Origin: Aquimarina aggregata
GTDB taxonomy: Bacteria > Bacteroidota > Bacteroidia > Flavobacteriales > Flavobacteriaceae
Reading direction: 5' to 3'
DNA: 64,000 nt
Assembly (NCBI RefSeq): GCF_001632745.1
Contig: NZ_LQRT01000024.1
Location: 124,001 to 188,000, forward strand
Part shown: positions 34,197 through 42,130 of the stretch, piece by piece
Position numbering within the stretch: the stretch's first letter is position 1
Layout of the letters: the number at the start of each line of letters is the position of its first letter
Made by a program: the position numbers and the translations under genes
The notes under the pieces: generated by a model
What the model was told of the DNA's origin: nothing
Seen by the model: the letters and a program-made list of their open reading frames with translations, nothing else
Database searches by the model: none

Positions 34197-35756
34197 ATGA
34201 AAAAGAATGATTTTTTATATGCGTTTATACTTATAAGCTTAACAATTATTGGATGCAATAATGATGATGAAACAATAGCTGCGCCACAAAATCAAAGCCC
34301 TAAAGATTTTTTGGTAGAAGTGAGTCAAACCACTACTAATAGTGCGTTATTAAAATGGAGTGAAGCAATAGACCCTGATGGCGACCCTGTTACATACACA
34401 GTTATCTTAGAAGGAAATGAAATAGTTACTTCAATTACTAAAACCGAATACCTCTTAAAAGAACTTTTGCCTAAAACTAAGTACACAGGCTCTGTAATCG
34501 CATTGGATGGTAAAAATGGAGAGTCAAAAAATGAATTTACAGTGACTACTAACGAAATAGTGGATACTGGTATAACTACCGCATGGCAAAAATCCCTCGG
34601 AGGAAGCTCAGATGATGACGGATATGTGGTGATTCAAACGAATGACGGAGGATATCTAATAGGCGGTACATCTGAGTCTACAGATGGTAATGTTACCAGT
34701 AATAATGGTCAAAAAGATTGTTGGGTGGTCAAATTGGATGAATCTGGTAACATAATTTGGAATGTTAATTTTGGAGGTAGTGGTAATGAAACGATTCATG
34801 ATCTTAAACAAACCACAGATGGAGGGTATATTGTTGGTGCATTTTCTTCATCTACAGACCAGGATGTTTCTGGAAATAATGGAATGCGTGATTTTTGGAT
34901 TGTAAAATTAGATGTTTCTGGAAATATAAGTTGGGAGACCAATGTAGGAGGAAATAAAGATGATATTTTAGAAGCTATTATTGAAACATCAACAGGAGAA
35001 TACGTCGCGGTAGGGTTTACAAGTTCGGATCAATTTGATGTGAATGGACAATCTGATGCATGGATCGTAAAATTAGATCAACTAGGAAATGTTTCGTGGG
35101 AGACAAATTTAGGTGGTCCACAAAGAGACTTAGCTTTTGCAATAGATCAGACTACAGATCAAGGGTACATTATTGCTGGTCACACAGAAACCGGCGATAA
35201 TAAAAGAGATATATGGATAGCAAAACTTAATGATGAAGGTGGTCTTGACTGGGAAAAAACATATAGTGGTTCTGAGAATGAAGAGGCCACGTCTGTGCAA
35301 CAAACCATAGACGGCGGGTATATCGTTGCTGGGTATTCTATGTCTAGTGATGGAGATTTTTTAGAAAACAATGGGGGTAGAGATGGCGTACTTATCAAAA
35401 CCAATAACGCTGGAGATATGCAATGGAAAAAAAATATTGGTGGTTCTGGTTCTGATGGAATAAATGATATTAAAGAAACCACAGATGGAGGTTATATAGC
35501 CGTAGGAAGCTCTAACTCGTCAGATCTTGATGTACAAGAGAATAACGGGGCTTTTGATTTTTTGATTTTACGATTACAATCTAACGGAGAAATTATTTGG
35601 CAAAAGAATCTAGGTGGCGAAGGAAATGATTATGCATTTTCTATAGAACAAACTTTAGATGATGGTTTTATAACGGCGGGTACAATATCTAATATTATGG
35701 GTGTTGGAGAGGGAACCGTTACTGATTTTAACTATTGGGTATTAAAGCTGGAATGA
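34197..35756 (+). CDS. Surface lipoprotein with Fn3 domain and beta-propeller-type repeats
   Basis: This 519-aa protein has lipidated C20 followed by NNDDET, a fibronectin type III-like domain at about 30-120 and roughly eight repeats of W-x-x-x-LGG-S-x-D-D, DGGY-x-x-G, and D-x-W-x-x-KL to the C-terminus. The repeats match those of the lipoprotein at 6015-7391. It is probably a surface binding protein. It is preceded by a long leader hairpin and operator-like site 3, and followed by a terminator at 35821-35868. No enzymatic motif is seen. Confidence 0.82.
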   Translation: MKKNDFLYAFILISLTIIGCNNDDETIAAPQNQSPKDFLVEVSQTTTNSALLKWSEAIDPDGDPVTYTVILEGNEIVTSITKTEYLLKELLPKTKYTGSVIALDGKNGESKNEFTVTTNEIVDTGITTAWQKSLGGSSDDDGYVVIQTNDGGYLIGGTSESTDGNVTSNNGQKDCWVVKLDESGNIIWNVNFGGSGNETIHDLKQTTDGGYIVGAFSSSTDQDVSGNNGMRDFWIVKLDVSGNISWETNVGGNKDDILEAIIETSTGEYVAVGFTSSDQFDVNGQSDAWIVKLDQLGNVSWETNLGGPQRDLAFAIDQTTDQGYIIAGHTETGDNKRDIWIAKLNDEGGLDWEKTYSGSENEEATSVQQTIDGGYIVAGYSMSSDGDFLENNGGRDGVLIKTNNAGDMQWKKNIGGSGSDGINDIKETTDGGYIAVGSSNSSDLDVQENNGAFDFLILRLQSNGEIIWQKNLGGEGNDYAFSIEQTLDDGFITAGTISNIMGVGEGTVTDFNYWVLKLE

Positions 35757-35820
35757 GTAAACACAACTTTGGAAATATGTAATGATTGAGTTTTTTGTCC
35801 AATTGCTTTTCATTACCCGC

Positions 35821-35868
35821 GAATCCTCATTACCTAACATTAACATATCGGTAATGGGGATTCTTTTT
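35821..35868 (+). terminator. Hairpin terminator after the 34197 lipoprotein gene
   Basis: 14-base arms at 35821-35834 and 35850-35863 (GAATCCTCATTACC and GGTAATGGGGATTC, one G-T wobble), a 15-base loop and a run of five Ts. Confidence 0.75.
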
Positions 35869-35955
35869 ATGAAGCATATCATACCAAAACTTAATAGATA
35901 ACACTTCTGGATAGTCAAAAACCAAAATAGGACTAAAGATTTTGCCTTAAATATG

Positions 35956-35976
35956 TCCTAATTCTTTGAAATTCAA
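35956..35976. promoter_or_regulatory. Palindromic operator-like site 4
   Basis: TCCTAATTC, spacer TTT, GAAATTCAA. The right half is identical to site 3, and flanking sequence also aligns with the site 3 region without gaps for about 70 bases. The -7 box TAGGTTTG begins 33 bases after its end. Confidence 0.45.
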
Positions 35977-36008
35977 AATTCTCGGATATTTCAAGTTACT
36001 ACTCTAGT

Positions 36009-36016
36009 TAGGTTTG
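36009..36016 (+). promoter_or_regulatory. -7 promoter element of the collagen-like lipoprotein gene
   Basis: TAGGTTTG matches TAnnTTTG and ends 26 bases before the ATG at 36043. No -33 TTG is present, consistent with a promoter that needs an activator at site 4. Confidence 0.5.
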
Positions 36017-36042
36017 TATCATTAACTTTTAAAAATTAAAAA

Positions 36043-36612
36043 ATGAAAGCAATAAAAAGTTTGATGAAAATCATGATGATTGTAATGGTATCAAGTTTAA
36101 TCTTTTCATGTTCTGATGGAGAAGATGGTGCGATCGGACCACAAGGAGAACAGGGAGCTCCTGGTGCTGATGGACAAGATGGAGCAGACGGCGCTCCAGG
36201 AACTGCAAATGTTATGTATTCTAGTTGGATTCCTGTAGACTATTTGGTCGATGGGGCTCAAACAACTAATCTTATGGGGTTAGAAGTATTTAATGCTTCA
36301 GAGCTTAATCCTGAGACCGATGTGGTTCTGGTATACGGGCAAAGGACTACTGCTAGCCCAAATGAAGGGATATATCAATTACCATATCTCTTTTCTTCTC
36401 AAAACGAGTATTATACATATGGGTTGTTTGATACAACAGGAGGAACCGGATTACAAATAAGAGTAAACACAACCGATGGAGGTACTAATTTATTTACTTT
36501 TTTTCAGAATTATAGATATGTAATTATTCCAGGAGGTATAGCAAAAACATCTGTAGACTATGCAACTATGAGTTATGAAGAAATTATAGCATTATTCAAA
36601 ATCCCAGAGTAG
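36043..36612 (+). CDS. Lipoprotein with short collagen-like stalk
   Basis: This 189-aa protein has lipidated C23 followed by SDGEDG. Residues about 26-54 form a run of collagen-like Gly-X-Y triplets (GAIGPQGEQGAPGADGQDG), followed by a C-terminal globular domain of ~130 residues of unknown fold. Such N-terminal GXY stalks are common on Bacteroidota surface lipoproteins. The acidic residues after the cysteine fit surface export. It is monocistronic, between a -7 promoter element and a terminator. Confidence 0.8.
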   Translation: MKAIKSLMKIMMIVMVSSLIFSCSDGEDGAIGPQGEQGAPGADGQDGADGAPGTANVMYSSWIPVDYLVDGAQTTNLMGLEVFNASELNPETDVVLVYGQRTTASPNEGIYQLPYLFSSQNEYYTYGLFDTTGGTGLQIRVNTTDGGTNLFTFFQNYRYVIIPGGIAKTSVDYATMSYEEIIALFKIPE

Positions 36613-36631
36613 AAGTATTCCACTCATTTTT

Positions 36632-36676
36632 AAAGCCCTTCAGGTCCATTGTTTTTTTGGATTGAAGGGCTTTTTT
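36632..36676 (+). terminator. Hairpin terminator after the collagen-like lipoprotein gene
   Basis: 11-base arms AAAGCCCTTCA (36632-36642) and TGAAGGGCTTT (36663-36673) with inner pairing GTCCA/TGGAT and a following run of Ts. Confidence 0.85.
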
Positions 36677-36776
36677 GATAATCCTATTCAACCAATCACC
36701 TTATGCAATACATTTATACATGAGATAGATAATAATAATATCTTATCTTCATTATTTTAAGATTAAATAGAGAATT

Positions 36777-37172
36777 ATGACACTTACCATGAGCATTCCT
36801 GCTTTATTATTTCCCGCAATATCATTAACGATGTTGGCATATAATGCAAGATATTTAGCTATTGCGTCCTTAATTAGGCAATTGTACAATGAATATTTAG
36901 ATATGCCTTCAGAAAATACTGTGCTACAAATTAAGAACTTAAGAAAGCGATTATGGCTTATCAGGAATATGCAAGCAATTGCTATTGTAAGTTTTTTAAC
37001 AAGTGTAATCACGATGTTTTTATTATATATCGACTATATAAATTGGGCTAATGTGGTTTTTGGAGTGAGTTTATTTTCACTCATGCTTTCGCTTTTTTTG
37101 TCATTTATCGAAGTGCAAATTTCTACTAAAGCGTTGGCTATAAGGCTAGACAGAATCGAAGAAAATAGATAA
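36777..37172 (+). CDS. DUF2721 family membrane protein
   Basis: This 131-aa protein has an N-terminal hydrophobic segment (about 6-28, SIPALLFPAISLTMLAYNAR), a polar helix with NLRKRLWLIRNMQ, and two further transmembrane segments (66-87 and 91-113). This pattern and the N-R-x-x-x-L-x-x-x-I-R spacing fit the DUF2721 family, whose function is unknown. It lies 26 bp before the histidine kinase gene in the same direction. Confidence 0.8.
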   Translation: MTLTMSIPALLFPAISLTMLAYNARYLAIASLIRQLYNEYLDMPSENTVLQIKNLRKRLWLIRNMQAIAIVSFLTSVITMFLLYIDYINWANVVFGVSLFSLMLSLFLSFIEVQISTKALAIRLDRIEENR

Positions 37173-37198
37173 GAAATTCTTATCTTGTTGATTGTAAT

Positions 37199-38668
37199 TT
37201 GTCAAATAAGTTTTTAGTGCTAAAGAATGAACTTTTTAATAATGTAATACAAGACTTCAATACTGGATATTGGGAGTTACATTTAGATCCAAATAAGGAA
37301 ATTTGGTCAGAAAAGTTTTACGAAAACACAGGATATACGGTTAATGATGTCGAGTCTACTATAGATTATTTTTTAGATCATCTGCTTCACAAAGAGGATG
37401 TAGATGTGTTTAGAGATAACTTCCTCAATTATAGGCGTAATAGCATTAATTTTAAGCAGCATATTAAAATTCTGACTAAAGAAGGCAACTATAAATTATT
37501 TAGATGCGCTACCAATGATGAGTTGCCGGTAGATATTAAAGCAAATATCAACCTTATATTTTTCTTTGAGATAAAGTTAGAACCAGAACAAAATATTTCT
37601 AAAGATAACTTCTATTACAAAGAAACTGCCCAGATGACAGAAACAGGTAGTTGGTATGTAGATTTCGAAAAAAGAAAAAGTTATTGGGATTTTGAGACAA
37701 AACGAATTTTAGAGTATGCAGATGATTATATTCCGTCGTTAAAAGATTCTGCAAGCTACTATGCAGAAGACTCACAACAACAGGCTGCCGATTGTTTCTT
37801 TAATTGTGCAATGGCAGGAACACCTTTTAATACAGAGATTAAAATGGTGACTGCTAATAAGCGAATATTTTGGGTTCGAGCTATAGGAAAACCGGTGTAT
37901 AATGAAGCAAAAGAAATAATCGGGATTAGAGGGGTTTTTCAAGATATAGATGAGATTAAAAGAAAAGAATTACGATTAGAGAAATCAATTGATATTATTG
38001 CCTCTCAAAATTCTAGACTATTTAATTTTGCACATATTGTATCTCATAATCTTAGATCACATACTAGTAACTTATCTCTATTAGTTCAATTAATTGAAGA
38101 TATTGATGATCCTCTAGAAAAAATTAACCTGATAAAAGAGATTAAACAAATTTCCTTTAGCCTAAATACTACGATTGAACATCTAAATGAGATTGTAGCA
38201 ATTCATACTAATAAAGATCAAGAAAAGAAACCGGTTAAGTTTCAGGATTCTTTAAACTTAGTGACTAATGGTATAGGGCAGATGATCGCTATAAGCAAGA
38301 CAAAAATAAAATCTCATTTTAAAGATTTAAATGAGATCGATTATATCCCTGCTTATTTAGAAAGTATTTTATTAAACTTAATTACTAATGCAATAAAATA
38401 TAAACATTCGGATAGAGACCCTATTATAGATATCAAAAGCTATATCAAGAATGGAAATAAGTATTTAAAAGTTACAGATAATGGAAGAGGTATAGACATG
38501 AAATTATTCAAAGACAAGATTTTTGGGATGTACAAAACCTTTCATTACAATAAGGATGCAGTTGGTATAGGCTTGTTTTTAACCAAAAATCAAGTTGAAT
38601 CATTAAATGGAAAAATAACTGTAGAAAGCGAGGTAGACACAGGAACTACCTTTATTATTGAATTTTAG
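37199..38668 (+). CDS. PAS-domain sensor histidine kinase
   Basis: This 489-aa soluble kinase has two PAS domains (about 10-125 and 140-255), the second with a PAC-like end (IIGIRGVFQDIDEIKRKE). The DHp region carries phospho-acceptor H283 in FAHIVSHNLRSH, and the HATPase domain has LLNLITNAIKYKH, VTDNGRGID and VGIGLFLTKNQV. No transmembrane segment is present, so it senses an intracellular signal. The start codon is TTG at 37199: the frame is closed upstream by TAG at 37166 and contains no ATG before the first PAS domain. The receiver gene follows by 29 bp. Confidence 0.9.
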   Translation: MSNKFLVLKNELFNNVIQDFNTGYWELHLDPNKEIWSEKFYENTGYTVNDVESTIDYFLDHLLHKEDVDVFRDNFLNYRRNSINFKQHIKILTKEGNYKLFRCATNDELPVDIKANINLIFFFEIKLEPEQNISKDNFYYKETAQMTETGSWYVDFEKRKSYWDFETKRILEYADDYIPSLKDSASYYAEDSQQQAADCFFNCAMAGTPFNTEIKMVTANKRIFWVRAIGKPVYNEAKEIIGIRGVFQDIDEIKRKELRLEKSIDIIASQNSRLFNFAHIVSHNLRSHTSNLSLLVQLIEDIDDPLEKINLIKEIKQISFSLNTTIEHLNEIVAIHTNKDQEKKPVKFQDSLNLVTNGIGQMIAISKTKIKSHFKDLNEIDYIPAYLESILLNLITNAIKYKHSDRDPIIDIKSYIKNGNKYLKVTDNGRGIDMKLFKDKIFGMYKTFHYNKDAVGIGLFLTKNQVESLNGKITVESEVDTGTTFIIEF

Positions 38669-38697
38669 AAAACCAATCACGATATTTTCTTTTAACT

Positions 38698-39111
38698 ATG
38701 AGTGAAAAAATAGGATTAGCTTGTATTATCGACGACGATAGCATGTATGTAAATCTTGTAAAAAGGATTGTAGAAGCAAAAAATCTTTGTGAAAACCTAA
38801 TGGTGTTTAAAAATGGGAAAGATGCTCTTAACTATTTTGAGGTGCTTTTGAATAATTTGGACAAGAAAATGATTCCAGAAATAATCTTTCTAGATTTAAA
38901 TATGCCGATAATGGATGGATGGGAGTTTTTAGATAATTTTACTAAGATTAAAAATAAGCTAGAAAAAACAATTACACTTTACATTGTTAGCTCTTCAATT
39001 AATCCTGTTGATATAGAAAAAGCTAAAAGTATTAATACGGTTAAAGACTATCTTATAAAACCGGTTACTATTGAAGATTTAGAAGCTATCTTTTTGAAAC
39101 AAACATTATAA
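38698..39111 (+). CDS. Single-domain response regulator
   Basis: This 137-aa stand-alone receiver (CheY-like) has acidic pocket DDD at 12-14, phospho-acceptor D66 in IIFLDLNMP, a serine in VSSSI near 98-100, and K121 in LIKPVT. It has no output domain, so it must act by protein contact or phosphotransfer. It is paired with the PAS kinase 29 bp upstream. Such kinase/receiver pairs are common in Flavobacteriaceae. Confidence 0.92.
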   Translation: MSEKIGLACIIDDDSMYVNLVKRIVEAKNLCENLMVFKNGKDALNYFEVLLNNLDKKMIPEIIFLDLNMPIMDGWEFLDNFTKIKNKLEKTITLYIVSSSINPVDIEKAKSINTVKDYLIKPVTIEDLEAIFLKQTL

Positions 39112-39149
39112 AAAAACAGGGTTTCTTTTTAAAAAGAAACCCTGTTTTT
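39112..39149. terminator. Convergent bidirectional terminator
   Basis: Perfect inverted repeat of 19-base arms, 39112-39130 and 39131-39149 (AAAAACAGGGTTTC and complement), which folds with a TTTTAAAA tip. It lies between the receiver gene and pyk and serves both. Confidence 0.9.
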
Positions 39150-39169
39150 AGTTTTTTAAAGTATGTATA

Positions 39170-40597
39170 TTAAATCTGGGAAACCCTTAGTGTGTTAACC
39201 ATTCCTTTTGCTGTAATTGGCATTGCAGCAAGGTTGATCAACATGTCTCCTTGCTCAACAAAACCACGGTCTTTTGCAATTTTGTTGATATCTTCGACTG
39301 TTTCATCAGTACTAACAAATTTGTCATAAAACAAAGCCTTAACACCCCATAAAAGACTAAGTTGTGATAGTATTCTTTGATTACTAGTAAATACTAAGAT
39401 ATGTGCATCAGGTCTCCATGCAGATATTTGAAACGCAGTATAGCCACTATTCGTTAGCGTGCAAATTGCTTTTGCCTCAATATCATTAGCCATATGCGCA
39501 GCGTGGTAACAAATAGATTTGGTAATAAATCTGTTTGTTCTAATATGTGGTGGACTTTGTGGGACAGAGATTAATTCAGAGCCTTCTACACTACTTATAA
39601 TCTTGGTCATAGTTTCTATAACTTGAACCGGATACTTTCCTACAGAAGTTTCTCCAGAAAGCATTACAGCATCTGCACCATCCATTACCGAGTTTGCAAC
39701 GTCATTTACTTCTGCTCGAGTCGGAGTAAGACTGTCAATCATAGTCTCCATCATTTGAGTAGCAATAATAACAGGTATCCTTGCAGTCTTCGCTTTAAGA
39801 ACTAGTTTTTTCTGAATTAAAGGAACTTCTTCTGCTGGGATTTCTACTCCAAGATCCCCTCTAGCTACCATTAAACCATCACAGTATGCAACAATTTTAT
39901 CAATATTATCTACCCCTTCTGGTTTTTCGATTTTGGCAATAATAGGAATTTTGTGATTACTATTTTTCTTGATTAAATCTTGAAGCTCCATTAAATCTTG
40001 AGCATGACGCACAAAAGATAGTGCAATCCAATCCACACCTTGCTCACAAGCAAAAACAGCGTCTTTTACATCTTTTTCTGTAAGAGCGGGTAAAGAAATT
40101 TTAGTATTCGGAAGATTAACACCTTTCTTAGATTTTAGAGGACCTCCTTGTATTACTTTAGCTTTAACAGTATCTTTTTTGTTAGAAGAAACGACTTCAA
40201 AAATTAGTTTTCCGTCGTCTAACAATATACGTTCACCAGCTTTTACATCTTTAGGAAAATCTTGATAATTCATATATACTTGTGATGAACTACCTTCAAA
40301 TGGTTTACCGGTAACAAAATTGATATGATCTCCATCATGAACAATGATATCACCTTTCATAACGCCGACTCTTAATTTAGGACCTTGTAAGTCTCCAAGT
40401 ATTGCAGCATTAAAACCGTATTGCTTATTAAGTTCGCGTATCATTTTAATACGCTCTTTTACGCCATCATAATCAGCATGAGAGAAATTTATTCTAAAAA
40501 CATTTACTCCAGCCTCCAGCATTTTTTTTAAGATCTCTTTGGTGCTCGTTGCGGGGCCTAGCGTAGCAACGATTTTGGTTTTTTTACTTTTTGGCAT
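39170..40597 (-). CDS. pyk: Pyruvate kinase
   Basis: Pyruvate kinase makes pyruvate and ATP from phosphoenolpyruvate and ADP. The 475-aa length is normal. Motifs are KIVATLGPAT at 7-16, NFSHADY near 38, the catalytic signature IPIIAKIEKPEGVDNID near 220-236, ARGDLGVEIP and MLSGETSVGKYP. Its ATG overlaps the stop codon of the upstream IPExxxVDY gene by one base (TAATG), which suggests translational coupling. Confidence 0.97.
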   Translation of the reverse strand: MPKSKKTKIVATLGPATSTKEILKKMLEAGVNVFRINFSHADYDGVKERIKMIRELNKQYGFNAAILGDLQGPKLRVGVMKGDIIVHDGDHINFVTGKPFEGSSSQVYMNYQDFPKDVKAGERILLDDGKLIFEVVSSNKKDTVKAKVIQGGPLKSKKGVNLPNTKISLPALTEKDVKDAVFACEQGVDWIALSFVRHAQDLMELQDLIKKNSNHKIPIIAKIEKPEGVDNIDKIVAYCDGLMVARGDLGVEIPAEEVPLIQKKLVLKAKTARIPVIIATQMMETMIDSLTPTRAEVNDVANSVMDGADAVMLSGETSVGKYPVQVIETMTKIISSVEGSELISVPQSPPHIRTNRFITKSICYHAAHMANDIEAKAICTLTNSGYTAFQISAWRPDAHILVFTSNQRILSQLSLLWGVKALFYDKFVSTDETVEDINKIAKDRGFVEQGDMLINLAAMPITAKGMVNTLRVSQI

Positions 40598-41088
40598 TAT
40601 TCAAATATTAAATTGTTCTTTGATTTAAGTGTTGGGTATTCCACTGTATATGCAGTCATAACCTGCGAAATGGTAAGTATGTCGGTTAATAATGCTGAAC
40701 TAGAAAATGTAGAGGTTTCGGTATCTATTTTTAAGAAATAATCTACATTCTTTAATTCAGGAATTAAATATTTTATAACATAAGTATTAGTTGGTGTATC
40801 AAATAATCCTTTAGCTATAGGTTCTTCTTGTTGTACTTGCGCGCTAAACTTATTTCCTATAAGAGTATATGAACTATATTGAAAATGATCATCATACTGA
40901 TATAAAGGAAAACTTGCTAAAAGATCATCATACTTAAAATTGATATCTTCCTTTTTTCTGAAAAGTTTTAAATTCAAATATTTGTTCAATAAAAAAGCCA
41001 ACCTATATGGAGCTAATGAACAATGAATAGCAATTAATTCATAAGTATCATCTTCAAGGGTGTCTAAAACTAGTTTTTGGATAGCCAC
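40597..41088 (-). CDS. IPExxxVDY family protein
   Basis: This 163-aa protein contains the family's defining motif IPELKNVDY near residues 111-119. The family is restricted to Bacteroidota and almost always sits next to pyk, as here. Its role is unknown, but the tight linkage suggests a link with pyruvate kinase or the acpP-fabF-rnc block upstream. It has no signal peptide. Confidence 0.92.
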   Translation of the reverse strand: MAIQKLVLDTLEDDTYELIAIHCSLAPYRLAFLLNKYLNLKLFRKKEDINFKYDDLLASFPLYQYDDHFQYSSYTLIGNKFSAQVQQEEPIAKGLFDTPTNTYVIKYLIPELKNVDYFLKIDTETSTFSSSALLTDILTISQVMTAYTVEYPTLKSKNNLIFE

Positions 41089-41393
41089 TTTGAAATAATT
41101 TTGTTTCAGAATTAACGCGAAATATACAAATAAAATACCCCAACCAGTTTAATTGTATATAAAGATATTTAACGAAAACGATTGAGTTAGTATCTTTTAT
41201 TTAAGAACTTATTTACTTTTTTGTTAATAAAGTGCTTTTTTGATTTTTACAGGTGTTAAGGTTGTTTGTACAATAGTAAATTTGTTGTTTAAGATATTAT
41301 AAAATTTGCACTTCTATAAAGGGATATAAATGATCTATATAAATAAGGTGTATTTTTAAAACTGCAGAATAAATAACTATATAAGTTTAGAGC
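41089..41393. other. Intergenic region, no gene
   Basis: A 305-base AT-rich gap between the rnc stop and the IPExxxVDY start. No ORF, hairpin or exact TAnnTTTG box is seen. A near match, TTTATTTG, lies on the minus strand upstream of the IPExxxVDY gene and could be its promoter. Confidence 0.35.
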
Positions 41394-42128
41394 TTAGGTG
41401 TTTATCTTAGTTTGGAATGCAAAATATCCTCTTTTTGAGGCTTTTTCTTCGGCTTTTTTCTTTGAAGTAGCACGCGCCTTTGCTACCACCTTATCATCTA
41501 TCCATAGTTTTACAGCAAAATGTTTCATCTCATCTTTTCCTGTATCCTCATAGATCTCATAATTAAATGGCTTTTTTTCTTTTTGACACCATTCTATTAA
41601 TAAGCTTTTGTAACTAATAACCTGACCTTCTAGACTCTCAATATCAACATAGGGGTTAATTACAGCTTCTTGAATAAATCGTTCGCAATACATGAAACCT
41701 CTGTCTAGATATATAGCTCCTATTAAGGCTTCAAAAAGGTTTCCATGGATATTCACTCCAAATTGAGATTTTGGAATATTGGTCCTTACTAGATCGATTA
41801 ACTTAAGGTCTTTGCCTAGTTCGTTGAGGTGTTTTCTACTTACGACCTTAGCTCTCATTTTAGTGAGATAGCCTTCATTACCTTCTGGAACCTCTTTAAA
41901 TAAATGTGAAGCGATAACACTACTTAACATTGCATCTCCTAGAAACTCTAATCGTTCATAATTTACAGCATTTCCTTTACTGTCTTTTAGATTTAATGAT
42001 CGATGCGTAAATGCTTTTTCGTAAGGTCTAATGTTTTTAGGCTTGAAACCCAGTATTTTTTGAATTTTTGAAAAAAAATTCCCGTTCTTTTCAGAGCGGG
42101 AATTTAATATGTTGCGAATAACATTCAT
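41394..42128 (-). CDS. rnc: Ribonuclease III
   Basis: RNase III cleaves double-stranded RNA, including rRNA precursors. The 244-aa protein has the RNase III signature ERLEFLGDAML at about 58-68 with the catalytic acidic residues, and a second acidic cluster in NLFEALIGAIYLD. The C-terminal ~70 residues form a double-stranded RNA-binding domain (YKSLLIEWCQKEKKPFNYEI, ARATSKKKAEEKASKRGY). It begins 2 bp after fabF. The first ~18 codons contain a hairpin-forming sequence, reported separately. Confidence 0.97.
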   Translation of the reverse strand: MNVIRNILNSRSEKNGNFFSKIQKILGFKPKNIRPYEKAFTHRSLNLKDSKGNAVNYERLEFLGDAMLSSVIASHLFKEVPEGNEGYLTKMRAKVVSRKHLNELGKDLKLIDLVRTNIPKSQFGVNIHGNLFEALIGAIYLDRGFMYCERFIQEAVINPYVDIESLEGQVISYKSLLIEWCQKEKKPFNYEIYEDTGKDEMKHFAVKLWIDDKVVAKARATSKKKAEEKASKRGYFAFQTKINT

Positions 42129-42130
42129 AA

